In this document: positions 1 through 8,038 of the stretch, in pieces
How positions within the stretch are numbered: position 1 is the first letter of the stretch
Layout: each line of letters begins with the position of its first letter
DNA from: an uncultured Anaerovibrio sp.
Lineage (GTDB): Bacteria > Bacillota > Negativicutes > Selenomonadales > Selenomonadaceae
DNA length: 29,505 nucleotides
Assembly: GCA_934196075.1 (NCBI GenBank)
Contig: CAKPVW010000023.1
Location: forward strand, 1-29,505
Direction of reading: 5' to 3'
Notes under the pieces: model-generated
What the model was told of the DNA's origin: nothing
Seen by the model: the letters and a program-made list of their open reading frames with translations, nothing else
Database searches by the model: none
Program-made: the position numbers and the translations under genes

Positions 1-320
1 TTTTCTTTCTTCGATATATGGTGGCATAGATAAAGCAGAATGATTCGCCAACAGCCGGAGGGGCATGACACTTTTGCGTCAGGAGGCTTTCTGCTTTTGC
101 GAAGCAAAAGTGAGCCCGGTGGCATTCTCTGCCTATCCGGTCACTGTGAATTGGCTCAGCGACAAGCGGTATATCTGCGTAAGAATAAACTATCAGGCAG
201 GGTCATTTAGCCGACAGAGCAAAAGTCGTTATGACCGTAGGCTGTATTTCAAAAAAGCTGGTATGTATGGCCCTAAAAATCAGAATTTCCATAATTACAA
301 AAAATCAATAATAACGCACA
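1..320. other. Unassigned intergenic sequence with hairpins
   Basis: I see no supportable gene here. The one open frame (65-373, plus strand) runs straight through the terminator at its end and resembles no family I know. The stretch has short inverted repeats, for example CTTTTGC/GCAAAAG at 94-110 with a GAA loop, and looks more like structured RNA or an intergenic element than coding sequence. I tested it by eye against cobalamin, TPP, SAM, FMN, Moco and lysine riboswitches, tmRNA, SRP RNA and RNase P without a match. Confidence 0.4.
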
Positions 321-365
321 AAAAAACTGTATACAAGCTTCAAAACTTGCATACAGTTTTTATTA
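321..365. terminator. Bidirectional intrinsic terminator after the GntP permease gene
   Basis: The arms 324-337 and 346-359 pair over 13 of 14 positions around an 8 nt loop. A T-run follows on the plus strand (from 356), and the A-run at 321-326 gives a T-run on the minus strand. It lies just beyond the stop codon of the minus-strand permease gene, so it most likely ends that transcript and any transcript coming from the left. Confidence 0.8.
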
Positions 366-376
366 ATTACTAATTT

Positions 377-1792
377 TTAAGCTATTCCTGTAATCATATA
401 GAAAATTACGCACAGGAATGGTACCAGGAATTTCATGCCCATCAATACAGCAATATCACCATAGGAATCCTTGTGGCTTAGACCACAGATAGCCAACATA
501 GTTACCAAAGCACCACAATGTGGCACTGGATCAATACCTACAGAGGAAATAGCTACAATACGATGAAGCACTTCCAATGGAATACCTGCCTGAGCCGCCA
601 TAGCTGCCCACTGATCTCCTAACATGGACAAAGCAATGGTCAAACCGCCGGAGGCAGAACCAGTAAAGCCACACATAATATTGGTAGTCAGTACAGCAGA
701 GAACAGTGGGCCACCACCGAAATCCAAATTCAACAGCATATCCTTGATAATAGTAAATCCACCCAGGCTTACTACAACGCAGCCAAAGGCATAACCGGAA
801 GCCACGTTGAGAACCGCACTACAGGAAGAAATCGCAGAGCCATTAATAGTAGACATCATGCCCTCAGTAATCCGCAGATGACGGCGAGCAATAATAGCAG
901 CTACAATACTGCTGATAATCAAGGAAATGGTAATAGACCAGCCAGCAGAAATTTTGGCTACGGAATGAGCCAGCAGGCTAATTTTCATAGGAGCCAAACT
1001 ATCCAAAGAGCTTTCATCCCAATGGAATGCCCAATCCCAATGGAATGGGTTAGACAGGAATACATTCAAAACAATAACCAGAATCAGTGGAATAACAGAT
1101 ACTTTCCAATCAGGATTTGGAATCTTGTGACGGCGCTGGCTAAATTCAATATGCTTGCCATAGCCCTCTCCCTGAGCCTTCAAACTCTTGGCACGGAAGG
1201 AAATCCAAGCCCAACCCATAAACAAGAAAATCAAAGTAGCAAAAATACCAATTCCCATACCAGACCAAGTAGAAGTACCAAAGTAAGAAGATGGGATAAT
1301 ATTCTGAATCTGTGGTGTCCCAGGCATCGCTACCATGGCGAAGGAGAAAATACCCATCCAGAGAGCTGCTGGCAGCAATCTCTTAGGAATATCAGCCTTC
1401 TTGAATACAACCGCACCAAAAGGGTACATAACGAAAGCAACAACGAACACGCTAAGACCACCATAGGTCAAAGCACCGCAGCCCAGCAATACAGCCAGTA
1501 CAGCACGCTTTTCTCCCAGTATCTCAATAATTTTACCTGCTACAGAAGCAGCCATACCACCTTTTTCCATCAATCTGGCAAATACAGCACCAAATAAGAA
1601 AATCGGATAATAGTTTTTCAAATACTCAGCAGCCTTGGTCATGTAAAGCTCACTGAAAATTGGCAATGAAGCATGCTCACTGCCCAATGCTGCAACTACG
1701 GCAAATACCGGTGCAATCAAAATGATGGAAGCGCCCCTATAGGCCATAACCATCAAGCCAACCAATGCAACAAAAATTATTGCTGTGTCCAT
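377..1792 (-). CDS. GntP-family permease (gluconate/organic acid:H+ symporter type)
   Basis: This 471-residue, strongly hydrophobic protein has about 12 predicted membrane segments and reads as a GntP family inner-membrane symporter. The N-terminal part keeps the YRGASIILIAPVFA and PIFLFGAVFARLMEKGG stretches. A glycine/serine-rich stretch, CGFTGSASGGLTIALSML, lies near residue 375, and the IDPVPHCGALVTML segment resembles the C-terminal family signature. Members import gluconate, citrate, hydroxybutyrate or other carboxylates; the substrate cannot be read from sequence and no catabolic gene sits beside it. The ATG at 1792 follows an AGGGGGAAAG ribosome-binding site. It appears monocistronic, with its own promoter (1874-1902) and terminator (321-365). 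A B12 riboswitch unit lies upstream but is closed off by two terminators, so B12 control of this gene is doubtful. Confidence 0.85.
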   Translation of the reverse strand: MDTAIIFVALVGLMVMAYRGASIILIAPVFAVVAALGSEHASLPIFSELYMTKAAEYLKNYYPIFLFGAVFARLMEKGGMAASVAGKIIEILGEKRAVLAVLLGCGALTYGGLSVFVVAFVMYPFGAVVFKKADIPKRLLPAALWMGIFSFAMVAMPGTPQIQNIIPSSYFGTSTWSGMGIGIFATLIFLFMGWAWISFRAKSLKAQGEGYGKHIEFSQRRHKIPNPDWKVSVIPLILVIVLNVFLSNPFHWDWAFHWDESSLDSLAPMKISLLAHSVAKISAGWSITISLIISSIVAAIIARRHLRITEGMMSTINGSAISSCSAVLNVASGYAFGCVVVSLGGFTIIKDMLLNLDFGGGPLFSAVLTTNIMCGFTGSASGGLTIALSMLGDQWAAMAAQAGIPLEVLHRIVAISSVGIDPVPHCGALVTMLAICGLSHKDSYGDIAVLMGMKFLVPFLCVIFYMITGIA

Positions 1793-1873
1793 TAAAATTC
1801 TTTCCCCCTATAATCCTAAATAATATACATTTGACAGCTGGAAATTCAATCCCTAAAACAGCCAGCTTATATA

Positions 1874-1902
1874 TTAATATCAGTCTACCACACAATTGTC
1901 AA
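1874..1902 (-). promoter_or_regulatory. Sigma70-type promoter for the GntP permease
   Basis: On the minus strand a perfect TTGACA (1897-1902) is followed after 17 nt by TATTAA (1874-1879), about 80 nt before the permease start. It lies downstream of both terminators of the riboswitch unit, so the permease can be transcribed independently. Confidence 0.7.
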
Positions 1903-2029
1903 GGCCTTGATTTACACCTGTCAACAACAATAGTAAATGATATTATTTTATTATCACTAGCCATAGACTATAACTTTTGGTTATTGTGCTATGCGTGATT
2001 TATTATACAATATGCATGATTTATCATAC

Positions 2030-2069
2030 ATAAAAAATAAACGGGCTTTGGAAACGTGCCCCAAAGCCC
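2030..2069 (-). terminator. Second intrinsic terminator of the riboswitch transcript
   Basis: Perfect 9 bp arms 2043-2051 and 2061-2069 (GGGCTTTGG/CCAAAGCCC) with a 9 nt loop are followed on the minus strand by GTTTATTTTTTATG. It lies about 65 nt beyond the riboswitch terminator and closes the unit before the permease promoter. Confidence 0.75.
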
Positions 2070-2130
2070 TTGTGCACAAGTGCGGCGTCAAACTGCACCG
2101 GCAACCATGAATGAAATGTATGAGCAATGC

Positions 2131-2171
2131 AAAAAAAGTCCTGACCTTTCTCCCAAGTCAGGACTTTTTTA
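2131..2171. terminator. Riboswitch expression-platform terminator
   Basis: Nine-bp arms 2137-2145 and 2157-2165 are flanked by A and T runs, so the hairpin can terminate in both directions. On the minus strand its 5' arm (TCCTGACT) is complementary over 8 nt to AGTCAGGA in the B12 box of the aptamer. With the box free an antiterminator can form; with B12 bound the box is occupied and the terminator forms. That is the logic of a B12-OFF transcriptional switch. Confidence 0.85.
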
Positions 2172-2209
2172 ACCATAATTAATAAAGCTAAAATCCCCAT
2201 CCCCATCAC

Positions 2210-2430
2210 TCGCAGGTCTAACGGTGATTGCTAAACAGGCAGTTCTCCTGACTCCAGATCGCTGCTCTACCACGCCTTCCCAGATTTCTCCAGTGACACA
2301 ATGTGGTTTCGCTCCCTGTTACAGTGGCGGGACCGTGCTGGCTTATACCAGCTTCTCTTGTTAGGCCTATGCTATTGCATATAGGCACCTGTTCCAATCA
2401 ATATTCAGTTAGCAGGTTCATTTAACCTAT
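2210..2430 (-). promoter_or_regulatory. Cobalamin (B12) riboswitch aptamer
   Basis: Read on the minus strand the family hallmarks occur in order: GGTGCC and a P2 helix near 2390, AAGAGAAGCTGGTATAAGCC near 2350, the invariant GGTCCCGCCACTGT core around 2321-2334, CACTGG and GGGAAGGCG, then the B12 box GAGTCAGGAGAACTGCC (2238-2255). The order and spacing match the long-known cobalamin aptamer. A promoter lies immediately upstream and a terminator immediately downstream. Unusually, no cobalamin biosynthesis, transport or B12-independent isozyme gene follows on the same strand. Confidence 0.93.
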
Positions 2431-2436
2431 GGCATT

Positions 2437-2465
2437 ATGTTAACACTTCAAAATACAACTGTCAA
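2437..2465 (-). promoter_or_regulatory. Promoter of the riboswitch transcript
   Basis: Minus-strand TTGACA (2460-2465), a 17 nt spacer and TAACAT (2437-2442). Initiation would fall near 2430, right at the 5' edge of the aptamer, so the riboswitch has a dedicated promoter downstream of the metal exporter gene. Confidence 0.75.
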
Positions 2466-2524
2466 CCTTTTCTACAAAATATATTGTACAAATTTTGTAT
2501 ACATGTATTCTAAATACTTACCAC

Positions 2525-3697
2525 TTACTGCGTGGCTTCTGTCATACAGCCCCTATCAATCTTTACTACAGCCTTATAGAGAGCTTCCCGCTCCTGCAGC
2601 TTTTTATTAATCCGCTGCTCCAATTCCTCATCTGTAAGAGGAAAACTATAAGGAGCCACCACATCAAAAAGAAGCATATTGCCGTGCAGAATGTGTAAAT
2701 CATGCATACTAAGCTCTGGTCCAATATCCTGCAAAATCTGATTCAGTGTTTCAGCAATAGCATCAAATCTGGCATTACCAACAACTTTAGGATCTACATG
2801 AACTGTTGCCTGCAAATCCAGCTTCTGCTCCAGCACATGCTCCAAATGATTGGCAATAAAATGAGCCTTTATCAAGGTCAATGTGGATGGCACCTCAATA
2901 TGTACCGATGCAAATACATTGCCTGGTCCATAGCTATGAGCTATAACATCATGAACCCCTAGAATTCTTTTATCCTCCAGCGCTAAATCTATGATTTGTT
3001 GAATCAACTGACTGTCAGCAGGCTTACCCAAAATAGGCTGCAGAGTTTCACTAGCAGCGGTCCAGCCGCTGTACATAATAAACAGCCCCACAATAATACC
3101 TGCCACGCCGTCCAGATTATAACCAGTAAGTCCATAGATAATCAGGCAGATAATAACCGCCAAGGTGGCAATACAATCACTCATACTATCCGCTGCCACA
3201 GCAGCAAAGACTGGTGAATCCGTTTTTTTGCCTAGCTGGCGATTAAAGGCCCCCAACCACAGTTTGAAACATATAGACACCGCCATGACAAGGATCGTAG
3301 CTAGAGAAAGCTCTACCGGCTCTGGAGCCATGATTTTTTGTACTGAGGTAGCTATTAGCTCAAAGCCCACCAGAAAAATTACTCCGGCTATAATCATAGC
3401 CGCAATATATTCTATCCGACCATGACCATAGGGATGCTCCTCATCGGCAGGCTTGGCTGAAAGCTTCAGGCCAAACATAGTAACAACAGAACTGCCTGCA
3501 TCAGACAAATTATTGATACCATCGCCAATAATACCCACAGAACCGCTGATATAGCCTGTAATCAGCTTCATAGTGCACAGCAGCAGGTTGACACATATAC
3601 CAACTCCACCGCTAAGGAGTCCATAGGACTTCCGCACCATTGGCTTATTTACATTATCGTAATCCGCCACAAAGCGTTTGATTAGTAGCTGAGTCAT
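2525..3697 (-). CDS. Cation diffusion facilitator (CDF) metal exporter, probably Mn2+ type
   Basis: This 390-residue CDF protein has the usual six membrane helices (about residues 25-210) and a cytoplasmic C-terminal domain. The YGHGRIEY loop after helix 2 is a family hallmark. The transport site can be read as N62-x3-D66 in helix 2 (INNLSD) and D170-x3-D174 in helix 5 (DSMSD). Zinc exporters normally carry H-x3-D in helix 5; all-carboxylate or Asn/Asp sites are typical of the manganese branch (MntE-like), so Mn2+ export is the better guess, though iron is possible. The C-terminus is longer than in YiiP by roughly 90 residues and its role is unknown. The ATG at 3697 sits 2 nt past the stop of the aminopeptidase gene, so the two are translationally coupled. 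Confidence 0.85.
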   Translation of the reverse strand: MTQLLIKRFVADYDNVNKPMVRKSYGLLSGGVGICVNLLLCTMKLITGYISGSVGIIGDGINNLSDAGSSVVTMFGLKLSAKPADEEHPYGHGRIEYIAAMIIAGVIFLVGFELIATSVQKIMAPEPVELSLATILVMAVSICFKLWLGAFNRQLGKKTDSPVFAAVAADSMSDCIATLAVIICLIIYGLTGYNLDGVAGIIVGLFIMYSGWTAASETLQPILGKPADSQLIQQIIDLALEDKRILGVHDVIAHSYGPGNVFASVHIEVPSTLTLIKAHFIANHLEHVLEQKLDLQATVHVDPKVVGNARFDAIAETLNQILQDIGPELSMHDLHILHGNMLLFDVVAPYSFPLTDEELEQRINKKLQEREALYKAVVKIDRGCMTEATQ

Positions 3698-3699
3698 CG

Positions 3700-5097
3700 T
3701 TAAATCTCTTTCAGGAATGCCTTATAGCCTTTGTAGGTCTCATAAACATCCACCTTGCTGACAGCCTCCCAAGGTGCATGCATACTGAGAACGCCCACAC
3801 CGCTGTCAATAACATTCATTCCATAAAGTGCCATAATATAGGCAATGGTGCCGCCACCGCCCAAATCTACCTTGCCCAGCTCAGCAGTCTGGAACTTCAC
3901 ATTATGCTTGTCCAAAACAGCCCTCAAACGCCCAAGATACTCAGCACTGGCATCATTAGAGCCAGACTTGCCTCTAGCGCCAGTGTACTTCATCAGTACC
4001 ATGCCCTTGCCCAGATAAGCACAATTTTTCTTGTCATAGGCGCTGGCATATAAGCTGTCATAAGCAGAGCTAACATCAGAAGAAAGCATGCAGGAATTGG
4101 CCAGACAACGACGACTGGAAAGAGGATTATACCCCCCCAGAGCATGCAGCAGCTCCGCCACCATATTTTCAAAGAAGCGGGACTGCATACCGCTGGCACC
4201 TACACTGCCGATTTCCTCCTTGTCCACCAGCAGACAGCAGGAAGTACGCTCCACCTTATCCACCTCCAGCATAGCAGCCAAAGAGGTATAAGCGCATACT
4301 CTATCATCGTGGCCATAAGCCAGAACCATACTGCGGTCAAGGCCCAAATCCCTAGCCTTGCCAGCAGGCACCATGGTCAGCTCCGCAGACAGGAAGTCAT
4401 CCTCCTCTATACCATATTCTGCCTCCAGCAGCTTTAAAATAGCCGACTTGACAGCATCCTTTTCCTCTCCCTCCAAAGGATGGCTGCCGATGAGAATATC
4501 CAAATCCTCACCCTCAACAACTACTGTAGCCTTCTTTTCCATTTGCTTCTGGGAAAGATGAATCAGCAAATCTGTAACACAGAAAACAGGATCATCATCA
4601 TTTTCGCCTATAACGATTTTAACAACAGTGCCGTCCTTTTTGGCAACTACACCATGGAGAGCCAAAGGCAGCGTTACCCACTGGTACTTTTTGATACCGC
4701 CATAGTAATGAGTATCAAAATAAGCCATACCGTCAGATTCATAGAGAGGTTTCTGCTTCAAATCCAAGCGACAGGTATCAATATGGGCACCAAGAATGGA
4801 CATACCTTCCTCCAAATTGCGGCTGCCAATATTAAACATGGCTACAGCCTTCTTCATGCAGGTAGCATAGACCTTGTCTCCTGCCTTGAGGCTTTCCCCA
4901 TTCTTAATAATATCCTGCAAATTGCGATAGCCCTTCAGTTCCGCTTGACGGACGATTTCTTCAGTGCTTTCCCGCTCAGTCTTGCACTGACTCAAAAAAA
5001 CCTTGTAGTCCTCATTCAGATGAAACAGCTCCTGCTTTTCCTCGGCAGTATAATTATTCCATACAGACTTATCTTTCTTTTCGTTCTTCTCTTCCAT
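3700..5097 (-). CDS. M18-family metallo-aminopeptidase
   Basis: A 465-residue cytosolic zinc peptidase of the M18 family (aspartyl aminopeptidase group), releasing N-terminal residues from peptides. The metal and catalytic positions are visible: GAHIDTCRLD (H105), VDKEEIGS (E294/E295) and YGHDDRV (H263, D264). Length is normal for the family. An ATG at 5097 follows a good CCGGAGGG site. The M18 form that begins with a long N-terminal helix and has an inserted dimerisation domain (about 120-240) fits. An intrinsic terminator lies directly before the ribosome-binding site, so expression may be attenuated. The downstream CDF exporter is co-transcribed; M18 enzymes use Zn, Mn or Co, so a metal link is conceivable but unproven. 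Confidence 0.88.
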   Translation of the reverse strand: MEEKNEKKDKSVWNNYTAEEKQELFHLNEDYKVFLSQCKTERESTEEIVRQAELKGYRNLQDIIKNGESLKAGDKVYATCMKKAVAMFNIGSRNLEEGMSILGAHIDTCRLDLKQKPLYESDGMAYFDTHYYGGIKKYQWVTLPLALHGVVAKKDGTVVKIVIGENDDDPVFCVTDLLIHLSQKQMEKKATVVVEGEDLDILIGSHPLEGEEKDAVKSAILKLLEAEYGIEEDDFLSAELTMVPAGKARDLGLDRSMVLAYGHDDRVCAYTSLAAMLEVDKVERTSCCLLVDKEEIGSVGASGMQSRFFENMVAELLHALGGYNPLSSRRCLANSCMLSSDVSSAYDSLYASAYDKKNCAYLGKGMVLMKYTGARGKSGSNDASAEYLGRLRAVLDKHNVKFQTAELGKVDLGGGGTIAYIMALYGMNVIDSGVGVLSMHAPWEAVSKVDVYETYKGYKAFLKEI

Positions 5098-5115
5098 GTG
5101 TCAACCCTCCGGTTT

Positions 5116-5153
5116 CTAAAAAAATATAGGCAGCAGCTCCACAAGCCGCTGCC
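5116..5153 (-). terminator. Intrinsic terminator directly upstream of the aminopeptidase ribosome-binding site
   Basis: Arms 5129-5138 and 5144-5153 pair with one mismatch around a 5 nt loop, followed on the minus strand by TATATTTTTTTAG. Only a few nucleotides separate the T-run from the GGAGGG site of the aminopeptidase. It either ends dusB transcripts or acts as an attenuator. Confidence 0.7.
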
Positions 5154-5181
5154 CCAACCACTACCATTTTACCCCATGCTA

Positions 5182-5282
5182 ACGGGTGCTAAGGCTCCCT
5201 CCTCTTAGGAGGGAGTTAAGCACCCGTAAGGCTCTGGATTTATTCGACTAAATTCAGTGGGAGTCTAAAGCTCCCACTGAAT
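5182..5282. repeat. Two strong intergenic hairpins after dusB
   Basis: The first is nested: outer arms 5182-5190/5219-5227 (ACGGGTGCT/AGCACCCGT) and inner arms 5195-5203/5207-5215 (CTCCCTCCT/AGGAGGGAG). The second has perfect 12 bp arms 5252-5263/5271-5282. Neither has a clear T-run, so they look like REP-type intergenic elements or mRNA 3'-end stabilisers rather than classic terminators. Confidence 0.6.
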
Positions 5283-5292
5283 AAGTCTCATT

Positions 5293-6249
5293 TTACTTCA
5301 TTTTGTCTAAAATACGCAGAAAATCATCCCGACAAACTGCCTGATTAAACAAACACCTTAGTTCTGCACTGCCCTTGATACCTCTGGTATACCAGGTTGC
5401 ATGCTTCCGCATTTCCCTAGGCCCAATATAATCTCCCTTGAATTTCAGCAGCATATCCAAATGGCGAATAATTACCTGCTTGCGTTCCTCAATAGTAGGC
5501 CCCGGCAAAACCTTGCCTGTTTTCAAATATTCTGTCAGCTGACGGAATATCCAAGGATTTCCTTGGGCAGCTCGTCCCACCATAACAGCCTCACAGCCTG
5601 TTACCTGCCGGATTTTATCCAAATCCTCTACAGTTCGTACATCACCATTGGCAATCACCGGAATATCCAGCTTTTGACACACCTGGCCAATAATCTCCCA
5701 ATCAGCATGATCACGATAAAACTGCTCTCTGGTTCTGCCATGAATAGCTATAGCCTTGACACCAGCCTCCTGGGCTAACTGTGCCATTTCCATAATATTG
5801 ATAGTCTTATCATCCCAACCAAGGCGCATTTTCACCGTTACAGGCATATCCACAGCCCCCACCAATGCCTTCAATACCTGATAGGCATTTTCAGGATTCC
5901 GCATCATAGCAGAGCCTTCATGGTTTTTTACTACTTTAGGTGCAGGACAGCCCATATTAAAATCCAAAATATCTGCACATTGCAAAGAGGCTATATATTC
6001 CGCCGCTTTAGCCACACTATCAGCCTCAGCGCCAAATAACTGCATAGCCATAGGACGTTCCTCTGGCTCTGTTTTCAACATATTCAGAGTGTGCTCATTG
6101 CGATAATTGATACCCTTGTCGCTGACCATTTCTGAATACACCAGAGGACAACCCATTTCCCTAGCCAAAATTCGATATGGCGTATCTGTTACCCCTGCCA
6201 TAGGCGCCAGGAACACTGGATAGTCAAATTCAAAATCTCCTATCCTCAT
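5293..6249 (-). CDS. dusB: tRNA-dihydrouridine synthase (DusB-like)
   Basis: A 318-residue FMN-dependent enzyme that reduces specific uridines in tRNA to dihydrouridine. The TIM-barrel start FLAPMAGVTDTPYR (13-26), the DFNMGCPAPKVVKNHEGS segment with the catalytic Cys101, the KMRLGWDD strand and AIHGRTREQFYRDHADW are all family hallmarks. GDVR and MVGRAAQGNPWIF complete the flavin site. The ATG at 6249 overlaps the coaX stop codon (ATGA), so translation is coupled to coaX. The coaX-dus linkage is common in Firmicutes. Three hairpins follow the stop. Confidence 0.93.
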   Translation of the reverse strand: MRIGDFEFDYPVFLAPMAGVTDTPYRILAREMGCPLVYSEMVSDKGINYRNEHTLNMLKTEPEERPMAMQLFGAEADSVAKAAEYIASLQCADILDFNMGCPAPKVVKNHEGSAMMRNPENAYQVLKALVGAVDMPVTVKMRLGWDDKTINIMEMAQLAQEAGVKAIAIHGRTREQFYRDHADWEIIGQVCQKLDIPVIANGDVRTVEDLDKIRQVTGCEAVMVGRAAQGNPWIFRQLTEYLKTGKVLPGPTIEERKQVIIRHLDMLLKFKGDYIGPREMRKHATWYTRGIKGSAELRCLFNQAVCRDDFLRILDKMK

Positions 6250-7013
6250 CCGTGATTCCTTTCGTAAAGCACTCGCAAACCTGTCAGGGTAAGGAAATAA
6301 TCTATTTTATCTATGGTATTGGATTCCTTGGCAATCATTTTAGCAAAGCCTCCTGTAGCCACCACCTGCATTTCATGGCCATATTCCTTTTTGATGCGAT
6401 GGACAATAGCATCTATATGACCAGCAAAACCAAAAATAAGACCTGCCTGCATGCCATTGACGGTATTGCGGCAAATAATATTTTTTGGGGTTACCAATTC
6501 AATGCGAGGCAGCTTGGCGGCTCGCTGGAACAAGGCCTCTGCTTGGGTTCCCAATCCCGGAGAAATAACGCCTCCCAAAAAATCTCCATTGGCATCCACC
6601 ACGTCAAAGGTGGTGGCAGTGCCAATATCAATCACAATAAGAGGACCTCCATATTGCTCATAGGCTCCAACTACATTTACGATACGGTCAGCACCAATTT
6701 CACGAGGATTTTCATATTTCAATCGAATGCCCGTCTTGATACCTGGGCCCACTACCAACGGACGCAAATGGAAATACCGCTCACACATTTTTTCCATAGG
6801 AATAATCAATGGCGGTACAACTGAGGATATTATCACATCTTCAATATCCCCCAGCCCAAAATTATGGTGCTTGAAAATGCCTTCCAACAGCAATCCATAT
6901 TCATCACTGGTTTTTTGACGGTCAGTCGAAATACGCCAATGATGCTGCAGCTTCTTGCCGATATAAGTACCCATAACAATATTACTATTGCCAATATCTA
7001 TTACTAAGAGCAT
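6246..7013 (-). CDS. coaX: Type III pantothenate kinase
   Basis: About 255 residues; catalyses the first step of coenzyme A synthesis (pantothenate to 4'-phosphopantothenate, ATP-dependent). The ASKHA-fold phosphate loop MLLVIDIGNSNIVMG opens the protein; GPGIKTGI, EIGADRIVN and the second loop VIDIGTATTFDVVD are the type III signatures. An in-frame TTG lies four codons earlier at 7025, but the ATG at 7013 has GGGGGA six nucleotides before it and gives the family-typical N-terminus, so I chose it. Its 3' end overlaps dusB by 4 nt. The upstream neighbour is birA, which in many bacteria is fused or adjacent to coaX. Confidence 0.93.
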   Translation of the reverse strand: MLLVIDIGNSNIVMGTYIGKKLQHHWRISTDRQKTSDEYGLLLEGIFKHHNFGLGDIEDVIISSVVPPLIIPMEKMCERYFHLRPLVVGPGIKTGIRLKYENPREIGADRIVNVVGAYEQYGGPLIVIDIGTATTFDVVDANGDFLGGVISPGLGTQAEALFQRAAKLPRIELVTPKNIICRNTVNGMQAGLIFGFAGHIDAIVHRIKKEYGHEMQVVATGGFAKMIAKESNTIDKIDYFLTLTGLRVLYERNHG

Positions 7014-7055
7014 AAAATCCCCCAAATCATCTTGCTTTCCGTGATTGTTTTATTT

Positions 7056-8021
7056 TTACCTAGGCCGAATGGAAACATCACCAGCCAGAACCCGCCGCAG
7101 ACCTACATCAGTCCGCACCAGCAGGGCTCCATCATCATCAATATCCTCAGCCACTCCAGCAAACTGTTCCTGAACTCCCATAACATCTATAAGCTGTCCC
7201 AAGGTAATGGAGAACTCTCTCCATTGATCCAGAACCCAGTTAAAGCCATTCTTTAATACATCTACATAGAGATTTTCCATGTAAATTAATATTTTTTGCA
7301 AAAAAACTACCCTGTCAATATCATGTCCTAGGAGGCTGGACATGGATCCTGCCTTATCCCTAATATCTTCTGGAAAAGATTCCAATGGTATATTTGCATT
7401 AATACCTATGCCAACAACCAGATAGTTAATTCTATCCATTTCTGCGCTCATCTCAGTCAGAATACCTGTCAATTTGCGCCCCTGACAATATATATCATTA
7501 GGCCATTTTATACCAGCCTCCAGGCCCAAATCTCGCATGGCTCTAGCAACTGCCACCGCAGCCATCAAGGTACATTTAGGAGCATCCTGCGGCAAAAAAT
7601 CAGGCCTGAGAATAACAGAAAACCACAAACCGCCAGCTGGACAGAAGAAACTCCGCTCCAAACGTCCCTTGCCAGTGCTTTGGGCCTCGCTAACCACCAC
7701 TGTACCCTCGTCAGCACCCTTAGCAGCCAATACCTTAGCCTCATCATTGGTAGAAGGAATATCATCATAGCTGACAACATTCTGGCCCAAAAGCTTGGTA
7801 GACAAATTATGCTTTACCAATTCCGGCAACAGCTTGTCTGGACAATCCAGCAAGCAATATCCACTGCGGGCCTTACTTTCGATTTGATAGCCTGCTGATT
7901 TTAATTCATTGATATGCTTCCATACAGCGGTCCTAGATACTCCCAACTGACTGGCTATTTCAGCCCCTGAAATACAGTTTCCATGTCTAGAACGCAGAAG
8001 CTCCAATATTTTGGAACGCAT
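7056..8021 (-). CDS. birA: BirA bifunctional biotin-protein ligase / biotin operon repressor
   Basis: A 321-residue class II BirA. An N-terminal winged helix-turn-helix (about 1-60, ISGAEIASQLGVSRTAVWKHINELKSAGY) is followed by the ligase domain with the biotinoyl-AMP loop GKGRLERSF (118-125), AGGLWFSVIL and KWPNDI (172-177), then a small SH3-like C-terminal domain ending in VLAGDVSIR. It would attach biotin to carboxylase/decarboxylase subunits and repress biotin genes when loaded with biotinoyl-AMP. The ATG at 8021 has AGGAGG seven nucleotides before it. It is 17 nt downstream of the asparaginase stop, so both are probably one operon leading into coaX and dusB. Confidence 0.93.
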   Translation of the reverse strand: MRSKILELLRSRHGNCISGAEIASQLGVSRTAVWKHINELKSAGYQIESKARSGYCLLDCPDKLLPELVKHNLSTKLLGQNVVSYDDIPSTNDEAKVLAAKGADEGTVVVSEAQSTGKGRLERSFFCPAGGLWFSVILRPDFLPQDAPKCTLMAAVAVARAMRDLGLEAGIKWPNDIYCQGRKLTGILTEMSAEMDRINYLVVGIGINANIPLESFPEDIRDKAGSMSSLLGHDIDRVVFLQKILIYMENLYVDVLKNGFNWVLDQWREFSITLGQLIDVMGVQEQFAGVAEDIDDDGALLVRTDVGLRRVLAGDVSIRPR

Positions 8022-8038
8022 ATAATGCCTCCTTTAGC

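Noticed and set aside
65..373. 102-residue plus-strand frame at the left edge
   Set aside because: It reads through the bidirectional terminator, has no homology I recognise and has an odd amino-acid composition.
878..1597. 239-residue plus-strand frame opposite the permease gene
   Set aside because: It is antisense to the membrane-protein gene, rich in Asn/Ser/Thr as expected from complement coding, and has no start signals.
2024..2209. 61-residue minus-strand frame under the riboswitch
   Set aside because: It starts at the edge of the aptamer, runs through both terminator hairpins, lacks a ribosome-binding site and resembles nothing known.
4480..5208. 242-residue plus-strand frame opposite the aminopeptidase
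   Set aside because: It is antisense to a well-supported gene and extends over the upstream terminator hairpin.
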